DNA from: Astyanax mexicanus
Taxonomy: Eukaryota; Chordata; Actinopteri; Characiformes; Acestrorhamphidae
Assembly: GCF_023375975.1 (NCBI RefSeq)
Contig: NC_064419.1
Span: forward strand, 43,089,534-43,153,533
Direction: 5' to 3'
Length of the DNA: 64,000 nucleotides
In this document: piece after piece, positions 1 to 11,700 of the stretch
How positions within the stretch are numbered: the stretch's first letter is position 1
Layout: each line of letters starts with the position of its first letter
Made by a program: the position numbers and the translations under genes
The notes under the pieces: generated by a model
Told to the model about the DNA's origin: nothing
Seen by the model: only the letters and a program-made list of their open reading frames with translations
Database searches by the model: none

Positions 1-1620
1 TATAGCTGTGTCTGCTCATGTCCTCAAACTGCCATATGACAATAGTGGGCGTGGCCTCCTGAAACGCTAGCAAATGGCACTGTTTAAAACCATAAACATC
101 GGACAATTCAGTTATTCAACTTTATTGATTGTTAAAATAAGTGATAACACTTGACATTAAGTGTTGACTAAGTAGCATTAATTAACGCATTAGTTACTAT
201 GAACAAGGCATGAGGTAATACATCAAGAATGCTTAGGTAATGTTAATTAAACACTGAACAACAACATTAATTAATGTTACCTTCACATGAAATGTAGATG
301 GAATAATGTTACAAGTGAAGCATCTGTTAAGATGAATAATGAATCATAAATAATTAAATAATAATAATAATAAATAATCAACAGTGTTAACTAATGTTAG
401 GTAAAAAAGTAACAACTGCATTAGTTAATATTTTGTTGTTTGTTTGTTAATTATGTGCTGCAGTTATGCATACTGTAATTGTTAAATATTTATTAACTAA
501 ATATTAATTGTAAATATAATTGACCATAATAACACTTACTCTTTTTTTTTTTACTAATGTCCGTTAACATTTCTTCTTCTGCCTACTGCTTACAGTGTGT
601 AGTGCAGTGAAGTAATCTCAGCTACATTGCAGTCATTAATATGTAAAAATACAAAACACTACGTGCTTAGTAAGCCATATTAAGCCAGTTAAGCTTATCT
701 GGTCACACTTTACATTAAGTGTTGACTAACTAACATGAATTAATGCATTAGTTACCATTAACAATGCTTAGGTAATGTCAATTAAACAGGGAACAACAGC
801 ATTAGATGAATAATAAAAAATATACTTCATTAACGTTAGTTAAATGTTAAACATAACAACTGTATTAGTTAATCTTCTTATCATTTTCTTACATGCTGTA
901 GTTATGCATACAATAATTGTTAAATATTTATTAACTAAATATCAGTTATAAATATAATTGGCTAGGATAACACTTATGCAGTGGCAGCCAGTTGTTTTAT
1001 TTACTAACGTCCGTTAACTAATATAGTATTTTTTATTTTACATTTTTACTTCTGCCTACCGCTAACTGTGTGTAGTGCACTGAAGTAATATCAGCTACAT
1101 TGCAGTCATTAATATGCAGCTGCTTTTTTTAAGGTTCACCGTGTACTAGCTGTGTTGGTTCAGCTCCTGTTTTGCTTCTGTGTTGCTGCAGCTCTTATTC
1201 TGGAGCTTATGTGTAATAATGTGTATAAACATTATATAATGTCTAAAAAGCCAAGTTGTTGATAGATTATAGATGTGGTGGACCTCAATCGTAACATTCT
1301 CTCACCTCAGGCAGTCTGGATGATGCTCGTGCTTCATTTCATCATGTATATGTGTGAGTGTGCGTTGGCACTTTTGTTGGAATTCAACTTACATGTAGGA
1401 ACTGTAAATATAAACGATAATTAACCAATACTTGCTTTGTTAAGCATTATTAACATCTGTTAACCATTACTAAACACTTATACAGCTCTGTTCAGTGAAA
1501 TAAATATAACTGATGTAAAATTAAAAAGCCAATAATTTAATTCCATGTAGAGATGTGTTGCCAATAGAAGTAAAAATATGATAAATAAAAAATACTATAT
1601 TAGTTAACAGACATTAGTAC
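1..1620. repeat. AT-rich dispersed repeat, two diverged copies
   Basis: No gene is seen. The phrase CATTAAGTGTTGACTA occurs near 155 and 713, and further shared blocks at about 479/919 and 601/1075 show two diverged, partly deleted copies of one roughly 0.5-kb repeat in direct orientation. The rest is rich in TTAA/TTAAT words. This looks like an old fish mobile-element remnant; the family is not recognised. Confidence 0.5.
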
Positions 1621-1630
1621 ATAAAACAAA

Positions 1631-1803
1631 GGTCCAGCCTGCCGGCGCTCAGAGGGAGCACAATTGGCCCTGCTCCCTCCGGATGGGTAGATGGCGCTCT
1701 CTCCCCACATCACTCCTACGGTGATGTCTGCAGCACAGGGCATCTGTGAGCTGATGTACAAGAGCTGAACCGCTGCGCTTTCCTTCGAGCGTGCTGTGGG
1801 TAA
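1631..1803 (+). repeat. SINE-like repeat fragment (otophysan type)
   Basis: This is the 5' part of a repeat that recurs in the last introns of genes A, B and C (about 18075, 26305 and 57508). Shared words include GGGTGGGTAGATGGCGCTC and CTGCGCTTTCCTTCGAGCG. It ends in a T-run that doubles as the polypyrimidine tract of the exon starting at 1824. The family name is not certain. Confidence 0.5.
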
Positions 1804-1823
1804 ATTTTTTTTTTTTTTTTTAG

Positions 1824-3424
1824 CAGAACCCATGTTCACTCTGGTTCCAGAGTCCAGCACACACAGTGTCTACCAGATCACAACCAGCAAAGTTGAAGCA
1901 ACAAAATCAGGTATAGATTTTATTACTTTCTCTTTAACAGCATTATAAAACTATACAGTCAACAGCTAGTGCATTAGGATACATCGTTTTTTCCCAATCA
2001 ATTGAACACATTTTAAACATTTGTGAATCAGTATAGACTTGTTTTACTTTATGAACACAATAATGAAGGTAATTCAGACATTAGGAGAATAGTTAAACTC
2101 TGTATGCACTAGCTAGTTTTAAACTTTCCCTTTAGGTCTGATTTTAGACTTTAAACTGTCCTTGAGTCATAGCAGACTCTGTGTTCTCATCTATTTCATT
2201 TTATCTATAAAAAAGCTGATCTGGTTCTGATTGTACATTTTAGAAACATCAAATGAACCTGAGCCAGAAACCTTCATCCAGAGTAATGTCTTCGCAGGTA
2301 AACCTGTTATCTCTCAATCTCTCAGATGCTGTTTGGTTAAAAGCTAGACTGTGTATGCACTGGCTAGTTTTAAACTTCCCCTTTAGGTCTGTTTTTAGAC
2401 TTCAAACTGTCCTTTAGTCATAGCAGACTCTGTGTTCTCATCTATCTAATTGTATCTGTAAAAAAAGCTAATGTGATTCTGATTATACATTTTAGACACA
2501 TTAAATGAGCCTGAGCCAGAAACCATCATCCAGAGTAACGTCTTTACAGGTAAAAATTTTATCTCTCAATCTCTCAGATGCTGTTTGTGATTGGTCAGTA
2601 ACTGGTCTGCAACTGATCAGAGCTATACAAAGCTACAGTCATATGAAAAAGTTTGGGCACCCCTCTCCTGTATGGTAGAGTGATGCAAAAGAAGCCGCAA
2701 ACAAAGTCGCCTGAGGTGTGCTTTTGCTTTTGCATACCTCAGGTGACTCTGTTTGTGGCGTGCTTGCAGAAATGGCTTCTTCGCATCACTCTCCCATAGA
2801 GCTTCTCCTTGTGCACAGTGCGCTGTATTGTCGACCGATGCACAGTGACACCACTCTTTGGAGGTGGTCTGTGGATTGTCCTTGACTGCTCTCACCATTC
2901 TTCTTCTCTGCCTTTCTGATATTTTTCTTGGCCTGCCACTTCTGGGCTTAATAAGAACTGTCCCTGTGGTCTTCTATTTCCTTACTATGTTCCTCACAGT
3001 GGAAACTGACAGGTTAAATGTCTGAGGCAACTTTTTGTCTCCTTCCCCTGAACAACTATGTTGAACAATCTTTGTTTTTAGATCATTTGAGAGTTGTTTT
3101 GATGAGCCCATGATGCCACTCTTCAGAGGAGATTCAAATAGGAGAACAACTTGCAATTGGCCACCTTAAATACCTTTTCTCATGATTGGATACACCTGGC
3201 TATGAATGTTGTGCTTTAGTAAGTCAGTAAAAAGTAGTTAGGAGTTTTCAAATCAACCAAGAATTTACATTTTACTGTTCTTCTCTTATTGTTCCTCTGT
3301 AGGGTCTAAAGCTGAGCTGGCAGTGTTCGGCGTGCTGGTTGGAGTGGTTTGTTCCAACGTGGTTTTTCTTCTGCTCTTTCTCTACAAGACCTCAGCTCCC
3401 CCATCTTGTGCTCCAGTCATCTGA
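1824..3424 (+). CDS. CD300/CMRF35-like receptor gene 0, 3' end only
   Basis: These are the last exons of a receptor gene that starts outside the window: 1824-1910 (87 b), 2244-2297 (54 b), 2496-2549 (54 b) and 3303-3424 (122 b, ending in TGA). All are phase 1, preceded by AG and followed by GT. The first three encode a Ser/Thr/Glu/Pro-rich stalk; the second and third are a tandem exon duplication. The last exon encodes a transmembrane helix starting SKAELAVFGVL and a short tail ending APVI, homologous to the last exon of genes A-C. The stalk exons do not resemble those of A-D, so this is a more distant family member sharing only the membrane exon. The tail carries no ITIM. A possible ATTAAA poly(A) signal is at 3525-3530. 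Exon joining is inferred from splice phase, not from transcripts. Confidence 0.65.
2098..2601 (+). repeat. Tandem duplication of a stalk exon with its intron
   Basis: Two direct copies of a 252-bp unit (about 2098-2349 and 2350-2601) each carry upstream intron, a 54-base exon and its donor. Both exons keep AG/GT borders and open phase-1 frames, so the duplication lengthened the stalk by 18 codons. Confidence 0.75.
2635..3190 (-). mobile_element. Tc1/mariner-type transposon remnant
   Basis: On the minus strand a fragment at 2974-3156 resembles the N-terminal helix-turn-helix of Tc1-like transposases (MGSSKQLSNDLKTKIV, then STVRNIVRK). A second piece in another frame (about 2623-2898) contains VKDNPQTTSKE, another Tc1 signature. 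The 2635 end begins CAGTCATATGAAAAAG, like the ends of fish Tc1 elements. The catalytic part is deleted and the reading frame broken. It sits in the last intron of gene 0. Confidence 0.7.
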
Positions 3425-5299
3425 ACAACCAGAATACAACCATTTACACCCAGAGTGCTCATACTGCATTCTAATCCAATGTTGCAAATGTTGCAAATTT
3501 AAACTGGAATGCCCCAATTAGTATATTAAATGTACATTAATTATAAATCTGTGTAAAGTTTGTATTTATTAAAATGAATTATCCACATATAAGATCAGAT
3601 CAGTGGTGCTTCAGGCAGGATTTTTCAATATTACATTAAATTAAAACAAAACAAAACAATACAACACTTTCCTCTGTATAAAAGCAGGCAAATATTATTT
3701 TGTTATGGAACTTAAGCAGGCTAAATACGTCAGCTCTAACAGCTTCACATACACCTCAGTTAGTTTCTTTTTGTACAATATACTGGAGGGGAAATTAAAA
3801 CCGGTATGCATTTTTCACAAAATTCCATAGTGCTAGAGTTCATGCAGAGCACCGTGTCTAACAGCACTGCTAAAGAAGCACACTAGCAGAGCTCGCTAGC
3901 TAATGCTAGCCTGTCAACATAACAAGCTAATACACTGAATGCTCAGCTCTGTGGAGTCAAACGCTCATCTAGTGCTGCCCTGCCTGGAGAGAAATGAGAA
4001 TAGCACTTTATCTGAGAAGCTCCTGCTGCTGTTCCTCACTATTTCAATATTTTATCCAAGGAAAATGGAAAAACAACAGCAAATAGCAATTATTCCCTCA
4101 GAAAAAAGAGATGAAAGGAATCGATCCACAGCTCGGAGGAAAGTTCCTCTCAGTGTAACAAAAGCTTCAAGAGCTGTTTAAATATATTAATACTATAGCT
4201 TGCAGGATCATTTTAATGAACACTGAATTCAATGTATTTGTTATCTGGAGAAAGAAGGGAAGTGTGGCTTCTTTTAATAATATAAATAGAAACTGATAGA
4301 GTGCACACACAAAAAAAGATTTGTTGCAGCCACTGTGCAGCATGAGAGACCGTGTGAAAAGCTATATTGATTTATATAGAAATGTGTCATGTACGTCATG
4401 TAGCATGGTTACCATGTATGGTATTAAATGGGCTATAGATTTAACGTATTTTTTATGCTTTACTTACATGTTACTGTGTGGATAATATGATTAATGTATA
4501 TAAAATGCATATAAAATAAATAAATAATTGTATAAAATGTTAAAAAATATCGTTGTCAAGTCTTTTTTAGTCTTAATGCGTAAGTCTGATTTAAGGGCCA
4601 TTTTTTAGAGATCTATAATCGAGCCATAAACTGTGCACTGTGCAGCTTGAGTTTGAGCATGTCGGTGTCTTTGCTATTGTAACGGCAGGAAAAGTATGCC
4701 TTGCGCAGCTTAAACCATGAAAAAGGCATGTACTAATTCTCTTAATTAATCATGGATGTGTTTTATGTGTAACATGTAATAAACCAATCAGCATGTCACA
4801 TGCCATTCCCTTTAAGAGTCAGGTGCACTCTGACTGGCACATTGCTATGTCAGCTAAACACACCTCATTTTGAGACCAAAACACCCATTGGCAAAGGTAT
4901 ATTCACAAGCTCTGTTTCTATTTAAACAACGCAGGTGAAAGACATGTAAATAGACTGTTGGTGGGGTGTAAGATAGCAATGAGCATTCCGACACACCTGT
5001 CTCTACAAGTAGCTTTGATAATATTACCTAACCCTAGCTGAAGCTCAACTTTGCATGTGTCTTGTAGTCCTTCTGGGCTCTAATCTTTCTGCATCTATCA
5101 GTGAAGCAGTGTTTTTTTTAACACTTTAAAACAAGGGATAGGGGTATAAATGAGAAATGGGATTTGGCCTTTGTCTCTTTTTTGCCTCTTTTGCATTTTT
5201 TAATCATATGGAATTGGAGGGAGGTGCTTACCTTGCCCCTCTCCTAGACTTCAGCAGTGACTGACTGAATTTAAAGCATATTAATTAATAAAATATTGG
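3425..5299. other. Intergenic spacer between gene 0 and gene A
   Basis: This holds the 3' UTR/downstream DNA of gene 0 and the upstream flank of gene A. The same spacer recurs after genes A (19201), B (27087, interrupted by the Gypsy element) and C (58205). The distance from membrane exon to the next signal exon is 2276 b here, 2278 b for A-B, about 2.61 kb for B-C without the Gypsy element, and 2654 b for C-D. An 80-codon open frame at 3939-4181 lies in a block conserved in all four spacers; no product is recognised. Confidence 0.7.
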
Positions 5300-5578
5300 A
5301 GAAATGAGTGCAGGGCTAGTGTTTAATCGCAGTGTGGAGGTGTTGCTCTACCAGAGAGCAGAGGTCTCTCCGCTCTGCAGTGTTTCCTTCCTTTTGAGAA
5401 TACATCACTGCTTCCTCCTCCAGCTCATTGTGAAGAACTAGAAGAAATTGCTGTTGTTCATCTCAGAGATCTGCAGCTCAGAGTTCAGACGGGACACACA
5501 GACACATGCTGAGTTCTGATCTGGCCTGGTCTGTGTTTAAATTTATCTAGGAAGATCTTCAGTGATGCCCGGAGAAAA
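5300..5578 (+). promoter_or_regulatory. Conserved 5' flank and uORF of gene A
   Basis: A block kept nearly unchanged before all four signal exons. It contains purine/pyrimidine tracts such as CACTGCTTCCTCCTCCAG that could hold ETS-type sites; that is an inference. A 5-codon upstream ORF (ATG at 5565, stop TGA 5580-5582) overlaps the receptor start codon (5579-5581) as ATGA. No clear TATA box was identified. Confidence 0.5.
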
Positions 5579-8500
5579 ATGAAATCCTATCTGAGATTTC
5601 TGCTGCTTTTCCAAGGTACATCATTTTTTTAAAATCAATTTAATAATGTTATATTTTATAAAAGTTGAAAATGTAGTGGTGGACAAATTCCTTTAATTGC
5701 ATATAAATATACATATAATTAATTTCTCTAAACATATAAACAACAAGTTCACTTAACTCATCAGGTTTTACAGTGTGATGCTGAACCGTACGCTGCGCTG
5801 CGTTGCTACTGTATCTCCAACAGGAACCTGCTTCCTGATTGGTGTCTGCTTTGCACTTGTAATTTGTAATTATTTAGATTCTGCATAATGTAGTGGAGTT
5901 TTGTTAAGTTTTTGATTTTGAAATGTAGTTGAGTTAAAGTAAAATATTTGAGCTTAAAATGTAATGGAGTTCCAATGAGATATTTGATATTTAAAATGTA
6001 GTAGAATAAAAAGTAAGATTTTTAAGTTATTAAATGTATTGGAGTCAGAGTAAAATATTAGAGTTTTAAATGTAGTGAAGGTAAAGTTAAATATTTAAGT
6101 TTGAAATATGGTTGAGGTAAAGTAAGATATTTAGTTTGAAATGTTAGAGTAAGTTAATTTAGTTTTAAATATAGTGGAGTTTGTTGTAGAAAAGAAAATG
6201 AAAGGTGGGTTAATAGTAAACGCCTTATGTATCATGTGGGTTAATTTGTCATAATAAGGTTGGTGTTAGTCACATGCCTGATCAAACAGTGTTTTACTAT
6301 ATATGTAAAGAATATATTGTGGTTATTGGTTAATCTTCTATATAAATGCGTGTAAAATACACTGTGAGTAATAAAAATGATCAAATATAATGTGAGTATT
6401 GGTTATGCATATAGAATACAAGGTTTCACACAATGATTATGTAATTATAGATACTAAGATAAGTAATCATAATTGAAAGATATTTGTCAATACACTCAAG
6501 GTAAAATAAACAGTTACTCTTCAAGTTAAAGTAAAATATTTGAGTTTGAAATGTAGTGGAGTTAAAGTAAGACATTTGAGTTTAATGTGTAGGAGTTAGA
6601 GTAAGATATTTACGTTTGGAATGTAGTGGAGTTAAAATCAAATATTTTAGTTTGAAACGTAGTGAAAAAAGTATTTGAGTTTGAAATGTAGTTAAGGTAA
6701 ATTAAGACATTTGAGTTTAAAATGTATTTGAGTTAAAGTAATATATTTGTGTTTGAAATGTATTTGAGTTAGTGTAAAATATTTAAGTTTGAAATGTAGT
6801 AGAATAAAAATGACAATATTTAAGTTTAAAATATAGTTTAGGTAAAGTAAGATATTTGAGTTAGAGTAAGATACTTAAGTTTGAAATGTAGTGGAATAAA
6901 AATTATTTGAGTTTGAAATGTAGTAGTATAAAAAGTACAATATTTGAATTTGAAATGTATTTGAGTTAGAGTAAGATACTTGACTTTAAAATATATTTAA
7001 ATTGAAGTAAAATATTTGAGTTTGAAATGTAGTGGAATAAAAAGTACAATATTTGAGTTTAAAATACATTTGAGGTAAAGATATTTGAGTTTGAAATGTA
7101 TTTGAGTTAGAATAAAATATTTGAGTTTGAAATGTATTTGAGTTACAGTAAAACATTTAAGTTTAAAATGTAGTGGAATGAAAAGTATTTGAGTTTGAAA
7201 TGTAGTGGAATATAAAGTACAATATTTGTATTTGAAATGTATTTGAGTTAGAGTAAGATACTTGACTTTGAAATATATTTGAATTAAAGTAAATTATTTA
7301 AGTTTGAAACGTAGTGAAATAAAAAGTACAATATTTGAATTTATAATTTAATGAAATAAAAAGTACAATATTAAAGTTTGAAATGTAGTTGAGTTAAAGT
7401 AAAATATTTGAGTTTGAAACGTAGTTAAATAAAAAGTACAATATTTGAATTTATAATTTAGTAGAATAAAAAGTAAAATATTTGAGTTTGAAAGAAATAA
7501 AGTAACTCAAAATTTAAATACTTTAAAAAAGTACAGATACAAAAAAAAAACTAAAACTAAAACTACTGCTACAGTAACCAATTACATTTACATTCTGAAT
7601 GTCCACCACTGTTGAAATGACTAAATGTAAATATTAGGAGCAAAATATAAAATATTCATATTAATGACCTATGAACTATATTTTATCCTCTGTTATTATA
7701 GCTGATGGTGTTTAACAGCTCTGGAGTGTTGAGCTGCAGTTTGTAATGCTTCTGTTCTGATTGTGTTCTAGTTCTGATGGGTTTGGCTGTGCAGAAGAAA
7801 ACTGTAGCTGTGTTCACTGGAACAGAAGGAGGCAGTGTGGAAATCAACTGCAGATATAAAGATTCATACATATACTCAAATCATTACTTCTGTCGTGATC
7901 CGTGCAGATATTCTGATGTTTTAATTGAAACTCAGAAAGCTGATATTCCTGTTTCTAAAGGCAGATACTCTATACTGAACTTTGTGACTGCAAAGAGCGT
8001 TTCTGTCACCATCAAAAACCTCAGATTAACAGACTCTGGAGTTTATTACTGTGGCGTGTCTGAGTGGGGATCGGACACACTCACTAAAGTAGAAATCTCT
8101 GTAAAGAAAGGTAAGCATGAAAAAAATCTTGACACTGTGGATGACAGAGCCAGTTTCATCATAGCGTTATTTATGGTCTTTGTTGCAGTACTTGAGAATA
8201 CTATACTTTTCTTAAAAGGTTCCTAAAATGTTTCGGCTTGACTGACCTCCATTTTTTAGAGTATTTTTTTATTTACTTAGTTGAGCAGTTCTTGCCACAA
8301 TAACATGGATTACCAAGCCACAGAGAAATACAAAACCTGTCATCAAAACTAATTGTGGTAATTGTGGTAATTGTGAAGAATCTAAAATATAAAAACATAT
8401 TCTGGTTTGCAGTGTTGTGCACGAACGAGTTCAAAAGAACGCGTTCATTGAACACACTCATTTTTTCGTGAACGTTAAACTGAACACAACACATTTTTTT

Positions 8501-8731
8501 TATAAAGAACTTGAACGTGAATTAGTTCACAGTATGTGTCATGAATGGCAGACATCCCTGTAAATGAACGTTGGAATTTGTTTTCCATTGAAAACTGAGT
8601 GACATCTGTTTTCTTTTTTGAATTGCAACAAGAGAAAGTTCCTCCCTCCTGTATTTTCGCTGGTGCCGCTTAAATCATGTATCACCAGACAGAAATGGTT
8701 TTGAAAGCGTGGAGGGCTGGAGGAGTGAGAA

Positions 8732-8765
<34 letters not shown>

Positions 8766-11700
8766 CAATGACAGACCAATGACGAGAGTGAGAGAAAGCG
8801 CTACAATACATATTTCATATTACCTATTCTTTTTTTAATTAAATGCTGGTAGATTTCATTGCACTAAGTATAGAACTGGTCTAGCCTGTCTGTACTGCTG
8901 CAAGTTTCATCTTCTGGTAAGAAACCCACAATTGCAGTGTCATGAGCAAATGTCTACAGTGAGCAGTTTCAAAGAACGTATAGTGATTTCTAGCTTGCAG
9001 TGTGAAAAAAAGTATTTATTTGAATATCTCACCAAAAGAAGTTAAATAAACTGAACTTTGAACTAGGTTAGAATTCAAATTGTGAACTTTGAACGTGAAC
9101 TGTTCACTTTGAGCATGTATGAACTGAACTTGAACTAGTTCAGAAACGCTGTGAACTGACACAACACTGCTGGTTTGTTTGACACTTTTTGTTTACAAAA
9201 TAATTCTGCATGTGTTCCTGTATAGCTTTAATGCTCTCTTCAATATTAAATTAAAAAATGTAAAAATGTGCTTGTTTGATGATTTTCTGCAGCTCAAGTC
9301 AACCTAAGCACAACCCCTCAGACTACTGGTTCTACAGGTAACATCCACTCATCACTCATTACAAACATTTTAACCAATCAGCATTGTCATTGTCAGAACA
9401 CCAATTTCTCGTTTCATTTAGGCGTCACAAATGACATAATCCCACCCACTAGTTAAAACCAATTAAAACAGAGCTTGTCATTTTTTCACACGTGAATTAT
9501 CCATAAAAGTAAAAATAGCATGATTAATTCTAATCTAAAATAGTATTGTGCCTCTGCTGACCCATGAACAGCATGTCAGTATCTATACAGTATTTATACC
9601 ATGAATAAATGCATTGTTTGACACCTTTTAAAAGCTTGTTACTGTAGTCTGCACTGCGACTATGATCAGTTTCACATTAATGTGTTAAACAAGTGAGAAA
9701 TCAGGGTCAGTCATACAGTCACACATCTACACAGTTCTCAGAGAGGTGGTAAAAGTGCATGTTGGGGATTTTTGAGCAGTGTTTAATCATATTTTTCTTT
9801 CTTTGCAGAATTCTTCACATAACCACCAAGTTCAGTACTATACAAATAAAATGTGTGTCTAAAAATGGGCTTTAACATTCTTTGTATCTATCTGATTATT
9901 GTTTCTAGCATAAGTAGCAGTTTAACTGTGACTTTGGGCCTGTTTACACCAGGTGTTTTGTATTTGGACAGTATCTGAATCAGTTAAGATCAGATTTAAC
10001 TTTTCTGTGTAAAACACTTTAAAGGGGAGAAGCCAAGATTCTGTTTATACTTGTATTAAATGTAGACAAGAATACTGAATACTTTTAAATGCTGTTTGTA
10101 AAAGTAATTGTGTCATAATCAGATTACAATGCATCTTAGGGGGTTGTTTACACCTAGATTTTAATGCAGACAAGGGATAACAGGTTCTTTCAGTATTGAA
10201 AAGTTAAACCAAAATGACTTTTTCTGGGGTGACATTAGGTCAAACAGGAAAGGTTACCTATACAAAGATTATTTACTTGCATAAAGAGAAAAAAAGCCAA
10301 ACTCCAGCTGTGAAATGACAGAATTCAACAGCTCCTCTCTAAAGGCCTTGAAGGCCCTCAGTCATACAGAACGTACGGGAAGGTTTGGAGGTGAATATAG
10401 AAGTAACAAAGATTTTCTGTTCCTCTTCACTAAGACAGGAAACTACAGCATCATGTGTATTTATATTTTTCAGAAACTTTCTCCACAACCAATGAACTCT
10501 CCACCACAGCAAAGCCCACATGGTCTTCAGCTCACAGTAAATATCCAATACATTCAATAAGTAATATTTCTGCTTTCTTTTTCATTGTTACTCATATCTA
10601 CATAAAATCTTCTGCTAATTATTATTAAGTTGATGTCAACTCTATAGCACCATTATACGACAGATTTAACAGATTTTTTTACAATGAATGTATCAACTAC
10701 ACATTGTTTTTGTCACAGCATCTGATTCATACTGTACATGACTTTTTTTTTTAGAAATTCACACTGAATATAATTCAACATCATCACAAACTCCACTCAC
10801 CACTTCTTCCGTTTCTTTAGCATTCCACGGTCAGTAGTTATTTATATATAACCGCATGCCAAAAGTCATTGGACATCAGCATTTAAATGGATCATTAGTT
10901 GTTACTTCAGGGGACAGCTAGGGAATGTCCTCAGACCGGTATAAGCTGTAAGGTGTTATCTTGTGGGTGCAGATGGGGACGGGACATTCGTTTCTATCCC
11001 GTGATTTTTTACATGTCAGTTTTTAATGCAGACAAGTGAAAACAGAGAAAGAACCTGTTTTCACTTGTCTGCATTAAACACTTTATTGAACAATTGAAAT
11101 GAATTTAGGGTCAAATGGGACAATTTAGCTATACAATGTTTATTTTCTTCTGAATGCTCTTCTTCTTAGCTATGAAACAGCAAAATCAAAATCTTCAGAG
11201 TAACAGAAATGGATCATTTGTTTGGCTGGTTTGTTCCATTGTCAGGAACAAAGCCAAAAAACTATCCCAGTCCCCCTTAATTCACCCTGTTTCATTATCT
11301 AAATCCCAGAAATCAATATCTCCTGTATGAAGGCATTGCAGGCCCTCAGTCAAACATGACATACAGGTTCAGTTGTCAATATAGAAACAATAAATGTAGA
11401 CTGATTTGGGTAATAATTATTTAGCTATACATACAGAAAAAGTTTGTAACGCATATTTAATGCTACAGCATGCCAGCCATCATCTCTGATAATCCATCAC
11501 ATGCAGCTCCAATATTCTCACAGTTTCTGCAAATTTTGCATTAAGGTATAGGAGTGTTCACACATTTTCAGTTAGTGTTGGATCTGCTCTGCCACTATGA
11601 GCGGGAGGTCGCTGGTTCGAACCCCCACTCATATTTAAGTTTGAAATATATTTAAGTTAAAATAAAATATTTAAATTTAAAATGTAGTGAAATAAAAAGT

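Noticed and set aside
3339..3521. Short + strand open frame over the gene 0 membrane exon
   Set aside because: Out-of-frame shadow; the exon frame is fixed by phase-1 joining and homology to the other membrane exons.
5885..7545. CRISPR-like regularly spaced repeats
   Set aside because: Contiguous degenerate minisatellite units without unique spacers in a vertebrate genome.
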